This document shows, one piece after another, positions 45,256 to 57,813 of a stretch of 64,000 nt of DNA. The translations under genes and the position numbers were made by a program. Source of the stretch: Branchiostoma floridae (Eukaryota > Chordata > Leptocardii > Amphioxiformes > Branchiostomatidae). The first letter of the stretch is position 1. Each line of letters begins with the position of its first letter. The stretch lies in the NCBI RefSeq assembly GCF_000003815.2, contig NC_049982.1:7669849-7733848 (forward strand), in the 5' to 3' direction. A model generated the notes under the pieces. That model did not search any database. It saw nothing but the letters and a program-made list of their open reading frames with translations, and had not been told where the DNA came from.

Positions 45256-48200
45256 ATGGCTCACCGCGGACGAGCTCAGAGGGTAGATCGTCGCCCGCCT
45301 CCCGTACCGGCCGGGAGGAACAGGGGTAAGTTGTGCACAAGTTTTGCCTGGACGTATTACATAGTACTACTACAGTCATATACGCTATTTGGGACGAGAA
45401 ATACTACATGTATTTTTAGATCGGTGCAGGCGTGATTGGAGTTGTGTAACTACTTTATAACACTGTAAAGCTTTCCTGCCCTTAACTGCGTATATCCGCG
45501 TACATTGTACGTTGATTTGTTAAAGCTACTTAAGATCAAAACCCGCCGTACGTGTTTTTTGTCCGTATGGAGGGAGACCGTGTCCGCCACGTGCTTGCAA
45601 CGTACGATCTCGTATGCAGGCCGTCCTTGCAGGTCTTGCTTACGTACTATTTCCTCACTCAGTCTCATGTTGTAAGTGCGCGCGTAAGTACTGGCTCGTA
45701 CAGGTGGTGAATAGGCAGCCCGAACGCAGAGAAAGTTCTGCGCTTAAAGTGCTACAACGTGTCTGTGTGCTACCAAGTCGGATTTCGTACGCAGGCGGTA
45801 CTTACTACTTACGGATCCCAAAGGATTGCCCACGTGTTTTGCACGTAGACAGCACGCAGTTGCACGTACGGTGGGTTGTGCCCTTTAGCTGCCGCTACCA
45901 GCCCAAAGCTGCCTCGGCAGACCCGTGTAATGAGTTGTTTCATTGTCAATAAAGAAAGAAAGCTTGAAATGGTGCGTGTTTGATGCTATGATACAAGGTG
46001 TTTCAACGTTACGGTTGTTAAAAAGCTATCTCAATGTAGCCAATGTCTCCCATGTTTGTCTCCCATGTTTGTCACAAAAGATCTGGACAAGCTTAGCTCT
46101 ATGACAGAAACTTCCGGGAGACGGCCGAATCGTAAACATAGCTTCGTACGTATTGAGCGACATGACATACGCTTGAGCTAGGATTCGTCCGAGTTTTCAA
46201 AGTGTGACGGCCAGAATTGCATTTAAAAGCATCATTGATATTTTCAGTGATTTTTCCCGACAGTCTCTTTCCCAAGACCCAATGACCTTGACCCCCGTAA
46301 CTAGATGCCCTCGTGCGACCTTATGTTGTATTGCATTATAGGAGAACATGGTGACATTCGCAAACCTGTGCCATAAGTCGGCACCAATCTGAGCAATTTG
46401 TCCCCTAAAAATACATTATCTTTTAAGTTTATAAAAAAACAAAATGACGGAAATGGGCGCAAAATTGCGCAATTCATGATATTTTATAGTATCTTCCATA
46501 TACTGCGCCAAGTATCGTAAGTGAGCATGCTTTTATCACTACAAATCTCCTTTTGGTGCATGCATTTTTTATGCATTGTCCATGTACATTGGCTTTCAAT
46601 CCAGTGACAACACTGCTATTTCCTATAACCTGCTCATCTGGGCAAGTCACTGTGACGACAAGGGATATTGGTGCGGCACAAAAAGTTGGCCAAATTTCCT
46701 GACTCATTAATTTTGCGCAGTCCAGGGAAATACCCGCCTTGATACTTCGTCCACGTCATGTACAAAGGTCCATTTTTCGGAATAATATTATTTGTCACCA
46801 GGTTATAACGATTTAGCTGTTGATAAAGACCTTGGCTTCCCGTATTTGTTTAATGACTTCAAATACCAGAGTTACCAACCTAGGATTGATGTGTTCAAAA
46901 ATTCGTATTTTCCCAGAACTATCATGGTGTGGAATTTGTTATCACTAAGTACAGTAGGGGCGTCTTCTCTGGATAGTTTTAAAGAACGCTTGCAGATAGA
47001 TGTGCAAAAGTTAGGTGTGACGGATCGTTCAGTGTAATATAACCAGCTGCTGCCGCACCGCCTGCCTGCGAAGCTGGTGTGTTACGCCGAAGGGCAGTTT
47101 TACCGGCTATATAGATACAGATACAGATACAGAAATCATGAGTTGCCCTTCTGCCCTCACAGTTGGGATTGTTGGTGATGGAAACGCCGTGATGAACTTT
47201 GCGGGCGGACAGCCTTATGTTAACGTAGGAGCTGCCCGGGAGGTTCTCGCACAAGGTAGAACTTATTATTTTGTTGTTCTTTGCATTTATTAAAAATGTC
47301 ACCAGCAAACTGACTATGACAACCACTGTCAATTCTCTTATATCACCCATGCTACATGATGGGGTGCATCATTTAGCAGTTTTTGGTGTTACGAGAAACA
47401 TAATTGTTTATTTTTTGTTTGTTTGTTTGTTTGTTTGTTTGTTTGTTTGTTTGTTAGAAAATGATTTTTTGTTTTGTTTTCAATACTTTTCTGTATTTCT
47501 TTTTTCAGAACCCAACGACAGATGGTCTTATCAGACCTTTAGTAACGATGTCACCGGCTTTATCAACGACCTGTCCTCAACAGCAGGGTCCCATCGCTAT
47601 TCGGTTGAACACCGTGTACGAAAAGAATATTTGCCCAAATTTCGCCCAGACCTGAAACGTGACCCTTTGAAGAAATTTTCAGAATGTAGGCGTGTACTGA
47701 CAGAGGTTAGCAGCCAAGACAAAATCCCGTCAATCGCAAAAACTGGCCTGAAACTGCTCAAAGAACTTGTTTTGTCCGACCCTATCAAGATTGAAACCTC
47801 AGAGAAGCTCGTGACTCACGAGGAAATATTGCGCAAAAGTTTGGACGCTCAGGCGTTCAATCAGCAGGATCAGATTGAGCAACAACTGCGAGTGGAGACA
47901 TACGCATTCGTGTTGTCTTGTGTCAGTCTCCACTACTGCAAGGGGACTTTGAACCCCCCAAGTGGTGGATTCTGGCAACCCCTGACGTGCGTGCGCGACT
48001 TCCTGAAAACCATTCGAGGCGAAACGTGTGCTCTGAAATCAGCTGTTTTCTTTGCTTTGGAAGCGATTTCAAGGCTCATAGATTCTGAAGAAAAGAAGTC
48101 AAAGGCATTGTTGACAAAACTTTCGAAATTCTTAGCATTTATCGAAGTAGAGGCTAAAAAGCAGGACCCCTTAACAGACAAGTTGATAAAGAAGGTGACA

Positions 48201-51200
48201 AAATACGTCAACAGTGTCAGCAGCTACGACGAAGATCTGGCCCTCATCTATCTGTCTGTGTTGGTGAGTCTGACAAATATTCCAACAATTCTATATTAGT
48301 CATAAATGGTATTTAAACATATGTTTCAGTTGGCTCATTTTGATACATCTTACTTTTAAATGACGAGCCATTTCAATGTTGAACGGATCCTCTATGTGCA
48401 TTTGATGTTTTAAGATTGCCTCCAATTATGACGCACATTTGAAATGCTTGAACGTCACAGGCAGCTTTTAGGCATCAAAGTTCACTAACGTTATTTCACT
48501 GCAGGCACGGACAGCTCCGGGTGGTCTGGTGTGCCTCCAGCTCCTGGCGGAATGCCGGGTACACCGCATGGAGACCGAGAGGAAGAAGCTGAGGCTGAAG
48601 AAAACCACACAGCAAGAGCCCAGCTGGTCAGTCCTCCATCGAGTCGCTTGGTACATGATTCGACTGGCAAAGGATACGGGCACTCCAAAAGGTACGTGTT
48701 GTCTAAAACTTCGACCCCTGGAACAGCTTTGAAAATCAAAATCGTTTTGTAAATTTGGCTACCTCTTCTCGTTGTTTCAACGTAATGACTACACAGCATT
48801 TACTGCAATGATACCTATGTACGTAAAGATGTTTCATCAATGATGTTACATTTTCCACCTCTTAGCAACCCGTATTCAAGCCGTCCAAGCTGACGACACC
48901 ATGTGTCTGGGCTCCTTTTGGACCAACCCAGATCTGAAGAAGATCGGTGACTTCCAGACGGCACACAGCCTCATCATGGCGATGTGTGAAGATCTCATCT
49001 ACTCAGACATCAGCGAGATCGCCGAGGCAGTCACTCCGCCTCTCCTGGTCCGAAGAGGCACGATTGACTGCAGCAAGCTCTTGTATGTTTACGGTCTTCG
49101 TTCATATATAATCCATATACTCTTTATATATCCATATCAGCGCAGTTCACCAGTGAAGTGGCTGTGATACCAGATATGGTGTAGTTTGTCATGACTAAAA
49201 TTTGTGAAAGAAGACGACGGCGACTCGGCAGCTATAATAGGTTTGGAAACCATGATTATGATTTGTTGCACTAGAGAGCTACGGTGTACCTGGCATGTCT
49301 TTTGCACAAATATGCACTTTGTTAATAGCCCTGGTATCACGATTCTTATGTAGAGACCGAGTGCTTCCCAAACACCTTGCATACCACCACCATGATGAAG
49401 ATCTCGAGGTGTTTCCAGAGCTTCTCCACCAAAGTAACAACAGTGTCATCTACCAAGGTGTGAAGGGCGCCAGACAGAACCACGTCGCTGTTAAAGTCGC
49501 CAGTGTTCAAAACCTGGAGAGCTCCAATCATCGTCTGCACGATACCAGCACGACGGCTTGCAAAAGTAATCTTCTTTGTTAACGTCACATGCATGTGTGT
49601 TTTATCCTAAAGTGAATGTAGCAAACGCCAATAATCTGTTGCCTCGCCACTCGCGAACAAAGTCGTAAAATTACCGCACACCTTAGTAACTTGAAGTTTA
49701 ACTTAACATTACGAACGACATTTCATGGTCTTCATATTCTGGAAGGGTGACAAAATTACTTTCTTGATATCTAGGGATCCAAGAGGAAATCAGAGTCCTC
49801 AAACGGCTAAAGCACCCGAACATCATCAACCTGTTGGACTCAAGTGTGAAATCTCCTGTTCATTACGTCATGGATCTGATGACGCACGGCAATCTGCTGG
49901 TCTACCTCCGGAAGCACAGGAGCCCGGTGCTGCCGCCTCAGCAGCTGTTTGACATCGCCATACAGGTTATCCGAGCTCTGGTGTATCTGCAAGGGGACAA
50001 AACTGTACACCGGTATGTAATAGTTATCATGTTTGGAATTGTTTCTTAGCAGGGGAACGAATGAGACAAATGCAGATCACGCTCCAGATCTATCCCAATG
50101 TTTACGTGACGTTATGTTTGGTACTTTTTTATCTTGTCGCAGCAATATTTCAACGTTTTGAACTGCTCTAATGACCCGTTGTGGTAAATGAAATAAGTGC
50201 TATAACGTTAATTGTTTTGGTACCACAGTATGGTCATGGCCAAGAATGTCCTGGTGACTTTGGAGGACGGGGAACTGAAATGCAGACTCAGTGGTTTCTG
50301 CAAGGCAAGGAAGGCAAAGGAATCAAAACCGTACGCAGTCCAAGATTGTCTGACGTACTTTAAAGGTACTACTCCTATTCATCCATCTGAATAGAATTTG
50401 GCTTTCAGATAGCTAGTGCTATAACTCATTTATGGGCTCTCCTCGATTTATGTTATATTCTTCAGACTTTTCAACCAATGGAAATTGCAAACTTTACCTT
50501 TAACGACTTTTTCAACTTTGTTATCTTTTCTACATACATAATGTTACATTGTAGGTTTGTAGATTGTAGTCATGACGTACTTGTGTTATTTATACAGGAT
50601 CTTGGAACGAACAGATGCCTCTGAGGTTTCTTGCTCCGGAGTCTTTAGTCGCGCAGTGGTACTCCGCCAAGAGTGACATGTGGTCATTTGGAGTATTTTT
50701 GTACGAATTGTTCACTTGCGGGGCCGTGCCGTACCAGGAGTTCAACTGTATGTCAACAGATGACCTCCTGTTCAGGGTAAGCTCTAGCCTTCTGACAATG
50801 GACCCTATACCAATGTAAATTCTGTTCAATAATTCGCTATGTATCTTGTACGGTTCTCATCTAGTCATGATCGCCATACGTTTGTCAATTTGTATATCAC
50901 AGTATTACAATACGCCATAACTTTACGTCCATATTCCTGTAGTCATAGACCTTAGACGAGGCGAGTGCCATTGTATAGATTGATTTATCATTGTTGCCTT
51001 ACATTGTGCAAATGTCGTTCATTCATTCTTATATGTCTCTTGTTTTCTGTAATCATTTTTCGTGACAATGATAATGAGTATATCCTGATAAGATTTTGAT
51101 ATAGCATTTGAGCAACCATATGCATCTGGATTTGAAAAAAACCCATAGGGAAGATCTAGACCTTTTACATTATGTTCGCCTCTTTCCTTTCTAGATCACC

Positions 51201-54200
51201 CGACAAGGCCTGAGAATGAAGCAGCCCCGTTGCGTGCCCACCAGCGTCTTCAAACTCATGAAAGCCCTCCTGAGAGTGGATGAGTTGGAGAGGCCGTCAG
51301 CAGACTTCATGCTCGATCAGGTCGAGCAGCTACAACCCAAGTACAGCGGTACAGGTGGGTTTTTATCTCCTAGTACTGTATGTAGGTATGTCTTTGATCA
51401 AGATTATGATCAACCTCAGAATGATTGATGATCTTTATTTCAATGTTCATTTATTTGGTAAAAGCTCTCAATTTTCTCACTTTTCTTAGAGGTCAGCGTT
51501 GTCACAATATTTACATTTGATCATTTTTCAGACGACGACTGGAGACCATTGCTGCCACCAATCGAGGACGTTGTCGATGCCTACGATTGTCAGGTATCGA
51601 TCCACGTTACACTTATTCACACCGCTCAGGTTGCCGTTCAAGGCCTTGTCTTATGTAGCCAACTGCTAGCTTCTGTCCTTGTACAGAGATAAGATATCTA
51701 GCGTTTTGTGTCTTGCAGAAGATTCCAGAGACACTGCTTAAACGGCTGAAGGACCCAGATGCCAGCAGAAGTGACAGAACAAGTATGGTGGACAATGTAA
51801 GTTATAGCATGGAAGGCATATTCTTTTAAATCTCTACAAATTCTCTCTCCAACTGTCACAATACTCTTTCGCATAAATGCATGCCACTTTTACTAAAGTG
51901 AATAATATTGTGTATCATTGCAGTGCTAGTGGTAAACTAGCTGTAGAATAGAGGCCCTCTTCACATCATTAAAAAATTAATGGAGTGTAAATTTAGCATT
52001 ACACCAACTCATCACTTGTTATTGCACGTGACTTTCCTCTTATCTTTGCTGTTGCTGTAGGCTCTGCAGGAATGCTACGACGACCTGATGTATGACTCTA
52101 TCGATAGACCAAAGCAAACGGTCCACAAGGAGGTACGTAACCCACCTATCTCATCTATATCCCTACGTTTGCAATACCTTTCTGCAGATGTCATTGTGGC
52201 TGTATTCCGACATCCTCATGTCTCATGAGTCATCACGCATACATGTATATATATATATGGCCTTCTTTGGTCAATATTGACCATGGTAAAATCCTAATTG
52301 ATATCAGCCCTACAGCGTCGACTGTGGCTAAACAGTCCTATACGAGAATGACAGTCTCTGCCACATATGGCACATCTGTAAGCTGACTCAGGTTACGCAT
52401 TACGCATACATGTAATGACCGTATTATCGCTTGTTGCAGGAAACCATGACGTTGGAAAAAGTGCCGAAGGCTCTGGCCTCTGTGGAGACGTACAGAGAGA
52501 TTCAGCCTGCCACCAAGGACTGCGAACAGCTGACGGCCATCAGGCGTCTGAAGGATCCTGCTCGGAGTGGAGAGGAGTTCGCCTGTCTGGTACGTAACTC
52601 TTCTGGTATACTAGTATCCTACTTCAATAGGCTTAGATATGTCGATTTTACTTTTCCACAGTTTACTCTAACGTAATGTTCAGCCGATGCTTTAAAATGT
52701 AAAAATATGAATGCTCCGATCCTTTGTTGTACCTAATTTCTCCATTTTGCATTTCTCCATTCAACTCACTTGGTTGTTGTTGTAGTGCAGCGTTTCAGAT
52801 TTAGAAAAATATGTATATATTATCACAGTACACAGCGAGGCCCTCGGCCGGCAACCTCCGTGACTACGTGGCCAGTAAGAGTTGCAGCAGCCCATCCCAG
52901 CTGGAAGATCTCTGTAAGGCAATGACTCAGGCACTACAGTATCTTCACGGGAAGGATGTCGTCCACAGAGACCTGCGACTCGAACATGTGTTCGTGGAGA
53001 ATGATAATGGCCAACTGAAGGTGTCTGTCATAGCTTATAGTGGTAACCTGCATTTTGAAACATTTATGTAACTGCACATGCTTTGTATGCTGTCAGTTTA
53101 GGTAACACAGAAGCTGCTCTGATACGATAGTAGAACTTTTCTGTCCCTTCTTCAAGGTAATGCTGGGCCGTTTTGGTCGGACCAAGAAGCTGCTCCAAGG
53201 CCCGTACGACCAGGACGTGTCGGAGAGCTACTTCGAGTACGGACGCCCTGGACCGGTGGATGCCAGCAGATGGTTCGTGTGCAAAGATGCGCAATCAATA
53301 TCATTATTGATTATTTTGCTGAGTATCTTTCCAGGCTGCTTTTAGATACACTAGTTCAAAAGGTCAATCTTAGAAGTCGAGTCAATTCAATTTATATGTA
53401 ACAACCTAGACTCTATTTTGTGAACAGTTTTGTAAGGGAGACTTCTTCTTTAAATCGCTCTGTAGGTCCCCGCCTGAGGTCCTGCACTTCGGCCTGTACT
53501 CCTTCAAGAGTGACATCTTCAGTTTGGGCACGGTGTTCCAAGAGTTATGGCAGGCATTCGACGCACCTATTGGAGCCAAGGCTCACCTGACGGTGCCTTA
53601 CCAGGGGATGAAGGCTGCTGAGGTGTGTACGATTGGCCTGATGTGTAGTGCAGTAGGCTAGGTATACGTACATTCAAAGCTGAAAAGAACATAGCGTTAA
53701 ACGCATGCATATGGAAAATTGTTGACCTTGTCACATCATAAACATCTTTGTCTGGTTCATCATGATACAAATAGGCGTCCATGGACCAGCTCGATTAACT
53801 TAGTAGCCTGCATCACGAGTTCCCTTTGTGATGAAAAGAAGTAGTCAAGTGGTAAGTGAATTCCTTTCATGATCAGAAATATTGAAATGTATTGTTGATG
53901 TATCCTACAGATCAAGGACTTCCTGGATAAGAACATGCCGTTGGAGAAGACGCCCACTTGTCCGGACTGGATGTTCCAGCTGATTCAGAAGTGCCGGGCC
54001 TATCATAACGTGGACAGGCCGACGCTGGAGGACATTCTGCAGGTTTTGGAGACTCAGTAAGCCATTACCTTACAAAATTAATGACGGAGGGTAAATGTCA
54101 AAGTAATTCATAATGTAGAATCTTGAGATAGATCATTTGTGTTTATTAGAAACTACAGCAAGGACAATCCTGCCCAAACCCTTAGATCAAATGTATAGCT

Positions 54201-54845
54201 GTGTTGTGAAAAATGTTGTAGAATATAGAAACAAACTGTACATGTGTGTCATTGTGAAAATCTCCAAAGTATGAAGTTCTCACCAAATCCTTATTTTCCT
54301 GACCCCTTCGACAGCGAGGTTCCCGGAGAATGGCAGGAAGACCCGTACATGTTTGACTACTATGCCCTGGTGAAATTGTTCGAACGAGAATCTTTCTCCG
54401 ACGATTCAGACCCTGATGTGTACGAAGACGTCGTCCCCAACGAGGTAAAACATTAGTTTTGTCAAAACAAAAGTGACCACTGCTTGTTGAAAAAAGTTTT
54501 TAATCTATTTAACTTTTGTATTGTGTATCTTATTACCTGGATATCGAACTTTTATCGACCTTGGGTTACTTCGTTTCTTTAGTTTTTTTTTTATTTTCTC
54601 TATAGGACCGTGCCGGTGGCGCTACGTGCTCCTCATCGGAACCGACGTATATGAACCTGCCTTTGTCGGGACATCATGGGACGACAGACGACCTGGACGC
54701 TGACTCGGATGAAGAGGAGGGTGCTGTGGGGGGTGAGGAGGGGGCACTGCAGGCATCTGCCATCTGGGCCGAACAACCTGTTCAGATGAGGGGTGGGTCG
54801 AAAAATACCAGGAGGAGGACCCGATACAGCATGTATCATTCTTAG
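45256..54845 (+). CDS. Tandem pseudokinase protein, 20 exons
   Basis: Unnamed protein of 1211 residues. Exons: 45256-45325, 47163-47255, 47509-48263, 48505-48691, 48866-49082, 49354-49565, 49775-50012, 50229-50365, 50598-50776, 51195-51354, 51532-51593, 51719-51796, 52061-52132, 52440-52589, 52829-53020, 53157-53272, 53466-53622, 53911-54056, 54270-54444, 54606-54845. All junctions are GT-AG and in phase. Residues 1-30 are basic and proline-rich. Residues about 55-440 are helical and unrecognised. Kinase-like domain 1 (about 455-750) resembles the tyrosine/TKL group: it keeps VAVK (Lys488) but has HRM for HRD and GFC for DFG. Domain 2 (about 825-1073) lacks VAIK, keeps HRD (918), has His923 for the catalytic Asn and RFG for DFG. 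The tail is acidic with YMNL (Tyr1147). No signal peptide or membrane segment is seen. A scaffold role in phosphotyrosine signalling is inferred. The first exon is the least certain part. Confidence 0.85.
46792..47135 (+). mobile_element. Non-LTR retrotransposon 3' remnant
   Basis: The frame 46792-47037 has the C-terminal signature of reverse transcriptase proteins of LINE elements: RIDVFKNSYFPRTI, then VWNLLS and SLDSFKERL. It is followed by a short 3' UTR (TGTTACGCCGAAGGGCAG, then CCGGCTATATA) and GATACA units, as at 4318-4395. It is 5'-truncated and sits in the first intron of the tandem pseudokinase gene, 28 bp before exon 2, in the same orientation as the gene. Confidence 0.8.
47413..47456. 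repeat. GTTT tetranucleotide repeat in intron
   Basis: About ten GTTT units some 55 bp upstream of the acceptor of the 755-base exon of the tandem pseudokinase gene. Similar GTTT tracts stand near acceptors at 31745-32210. Confidence 0.9.
49354..51354 (+). other. Kinase-like domain 1 exons (inactive)
   Basis: Five exons encode a nearly complete kinase fold. The N-lobe has NHVAVKVA and an alpha-C helix with IQEEIRVLKRLKHPNI. The catalytic loop reads HRMVMAKNVLV, where the Asp of HRD is Met but the Asn is kept. The metal-binding DFG reads GFC. The C-lobe is well preserved: RFLAPESL (APE), SDMWSFGVFLYELFT and a closing Arg in ERPSADF. The glycine loop is weak (LHQSNNSVIYQG). Loss of both aspartates predicts no phosphotransfer, while ATP binding through Lys488 remains possible. 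Confidence 0.85.
52440..54056 (+). other. Kinase-like domain 2 exons (inactive)
   Basis: Five exons encode a more degenerate kinase fold. No glycine loop or VAIK lysine is found; a hinge-like GNLRDYV follows AIRRLKDPARSG. The catalytic loop reads HRDLRLEHVFV, keeping the HRD Asp but with His for Asn. DFG reads RFG. The APE region is PPEVL, followed by SDIFSLGTVFQELW and DRPTLEDIL. The C-lobe core is thus preserved for folding, while metal and ATP binding are probably lost. Confidence 0.8.
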
Positions 54846-57720
54846 TTAGCTATCCCTAATTGCTACTGACCGTTAAGGTATTGATCCCGTACTTTATGTG
54901 GAGGAAAAGCTATAACTTGTAAATACTGTACGTTAGATATAGTAGAAGGCGAAATACATTTTATCTCAAACTGCCCCTTCTATAACCGAGAAAAGGCCGC
55001 CAAATTCTATCCTGATATCTCCACGTTTACGGACAAAAAGAAAACTACTCTCCTTTTAACGTCGCAAAACCCAAACATTACAGAAAAAGTGTGATCTTTC
55101 GTCTTCCACTGTCTCAGAAAAAGAAGTCAAACCTAATAAGTTACATCTTTAATTAGTTTAAGTTAGAATAGAGTAGTCGCTTACTATACTGTTTACCATT
55201 ATTTGTCTGTCATTTTTGTCACTTGCAATTAGCCCTCGGGCAAGAATTTGCAATAAACTTATTATAACTATCAACCTACCTTAAACACCAGAGCTATAGG
55301 TGTTTTCAGGTGTCTATAGTTAGTTTCATATAGGTCATGTTTGTAATTGGAAAACTTCAGAACTCAGAATGTTTTCTGGTTATAAAAATCTACTGTAGCT
55401 CATGTTTTATACATAATTTACAATATTGCAATAATGGAATATGGAATCAATTTGTTATTTGTATATTTGGCTTAATGAAGATGCATATAATGGATAGTTC
55501 TATATGTGGACTACTACTACTAGCTTTTGACTTTGGACATAATTAGATAGGTGATAAATATAATATCATTTCTTGTAAATAGTAGTGCTTCTACAATTTC
55601 ATAATTCAAATAAAATTCAGCTCTTGGGGGCTGAGACCAACTTTTGCAACATGAGGCCTCCATGTGACATGTCTAAGTATAAACATGTCTGTTATTATTG
55701 AGATATATATATACGTTTGTGAAATACTTTAGATAGAAATTTGGTAATACGATTATGAAATATACTGAAGTATATTTTTTCATAATTTTTATACCAATTT
55801 TGACAAAATAAAATGCATGATTACAAACCAATACACATGATATAGCGTTAGAAAAAATCTGGTTACTTTGGAAAATTTTACTATTAGATCGTCTCTTTGG
55901 GTTCCTGACCTGTTATAGAGGTAGCTGTACAAGTAACGTTTCGATATGTAATATTTACCTTTTGTTATACTCACAAATCGCTGCTGCCACTATCAATGCA
56001 TTCCATAGCCATACGTCCCATAATTTACAGGAACTTTTAATTTTCTTGGGTAGACTGGGTATACTTGTTCTATTTTGTACCTTGGTTTTTAGATGTTTTT
56101 GGAGGGGGCATGAATTATGATACACAAGGCAATAAATGATATTCCCGAATCCAACTGCATTGTTTGTTTCTCTTTATTCATGTCACAGAAATCAATTAAG
56201 TAGGGTAAAAAGGCACTTGGTATCCACTTGGTATCCAGCACTTCACATTTCTTAAAGATTGCGAAAGAAAGTGACAAACGAAGGTCTGACTGACACGTGT
56301 CATTGCTGCCATACAACCATGATATTTTGTCCTTTTTTTATTTATTTCGCCTTTCCGTCGTTGATTTTCGTAGTTACTGGATATTGTGCCGCCCATTCAC
56401 ACACACATGTAACGTTACCATCATGTCCTCACGGTCGACCGGTCACCGAAAGGTCCTCGGAAATAAAGCTGTGGTTGTGTCAAAAGAGTGTCTATTCTCA
56501 CTCAGTATTGTCAACGTGTGCCAGCGCCATCTATTTCTGGGTGTGATATCTGCACCGGGTATAGAAACAGCTTACAGCGGCGCGGCAAACTGGGTATAAT
56601 AGTGTTGTGTGTATCTTTTATCATATCAACATGGATGTATGTTTGTTCGTATCCTGATTATTTATAGCCAAACTTTTACAATCCATTGTGATAAACAACC
56701 TGCACCTTTTTAGCAGGATGTGCATGAGCTCCCAATTTACCGGGAAATACGGATCGGCGACTGTCTCACTCAGGAAGCATTTTAGGTGTTAAAGTAAGAA
56801 ACATGCATCCACATGTCAAGGACGTTTTTCAGTGTCATCAACTAGCACTGGGATGGAGGGTCCAATTGGGCATATTAACATTTTATGAAAGCAACACCCG
56901 TTACACTTTCGACACCGTACTTTTTGATACTGCCCAACAGAGGTCAGCCTTGCTGAAACAATGCAAGCAGAGCCCCGTTCAATCTCCAACTCTCTCCCCT
57001 GTGTGTTTCTTAAACCATAGCTACGTCATGGCGCGTCCCCTCTGAGACCCTCAAATCTGCATACCACCCATTGTTCGCAGGGCGTACCCCACCCGACAAG
57101 TGTGTGGTTCGACCGGGGTAAGGTTTCAAGACGGACTCCTTTTTTCATGCCGATCTTTAATTTACGAGAGTCTATAAACACATAGATACCTTAATTTTAC
57201 GGTTTTGATTAAACATAGAATGTGGTTGTATCCTGTCAGTACGTTAGATTTATTTTATTTCGACAAATTTGCTACTGGGCCCCCGTTACAGGAATGGCCC
57301 CTACCAAATTACCTCAGACAAAAGTGAAAAGTTGAGAGTTCTCATGCCCAGAAGCAGCTATTCCGGCAATTGAGTTTTCTCCCGCTGACACCTGTTTCAA
57401 AACTAACTTTTTGTGGGGCAGTCGGTCATTCAACCAAACATATAGCTATTCTGATAGCTTACCGTCTTTGAATTAAACCAAAATTCTGATGAAACCATTG
57501 TTTTACCTTTGGGTTTCTTAAGGCAGGGTTGCAACAAATATTTGACAGTTATTCGAGTTTTATATTCAATCCATTGGGCAATCATCAGCAAACGATATTT
57601 CGTCACTTTTCCACCAAAAAGGCATCTTCCCTTACACCACTTACGGTTTCTAAATCCTCTGGAATAATGTCATTATCCCGCAAAGTCGACAGAAAAGGCA
57701 TTAAGTGGGTCCCGCCAACG
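54846..57720. other. 3' UTR and intergenic region
   Basis: Contains the poly(A) signals of the tandem pseudokinase gene and then AT-rich DNA without a supported gene. Frames on both strands are short. The last few hundred bases become richer in CG toward the start of the WW-domain gene at 57806 and probably hold its promoter, with no TATA box seen. Confidence 0.45.
55252..55257 (+). terminator. Poly(A) signal of the tandem pseudokinase gene
   Basis: AATAAA about 410 bases after the stop codon at 54845. A second AATAAA at 55609-55614 is an alternative. Confidence 0.5.
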
Positions 57721-57801
57721 CGCGATATTTGAGCGGAACAAAAACAACAGCTCAGATTTCAAGGGGGTGGCTCCGCTGGAGCGCACAGCCATCAAGGTGT
57801 T

Positions 57802-57813
57802 CAAGATGGCGGC
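57802..57813 (+). promoter_or_regulatory. TISU/YY1 start-codon element
   Basis: CAAGATGGCGGC overlaps the start codon at 57806 and fits SAASATGGCGGC. Such elements bind YY1 and direct initiation on very short leaders in vertebrate genes. A 15-base stretch around it is identical to the one at 2601-2615. Confidence 0.55.

Noticed and set aside
45614-45952. Frame of about 112 codons within intron 1 of the tandem pseudokinase gene
   Set aside because: No family match, a composition dominated by GTACGT-like words, and an AATAAA right at its end; more likely a repeat than a gene.
47271-47508. Upstream part of the long frame leading into the 755-base pseudokinase exon
   Set aside because: It includes a GTTT microsatellite and lies before a clear acceptor (TTTTTTCAG); exon 2 at 47163-47255 joins 47509 in phase.
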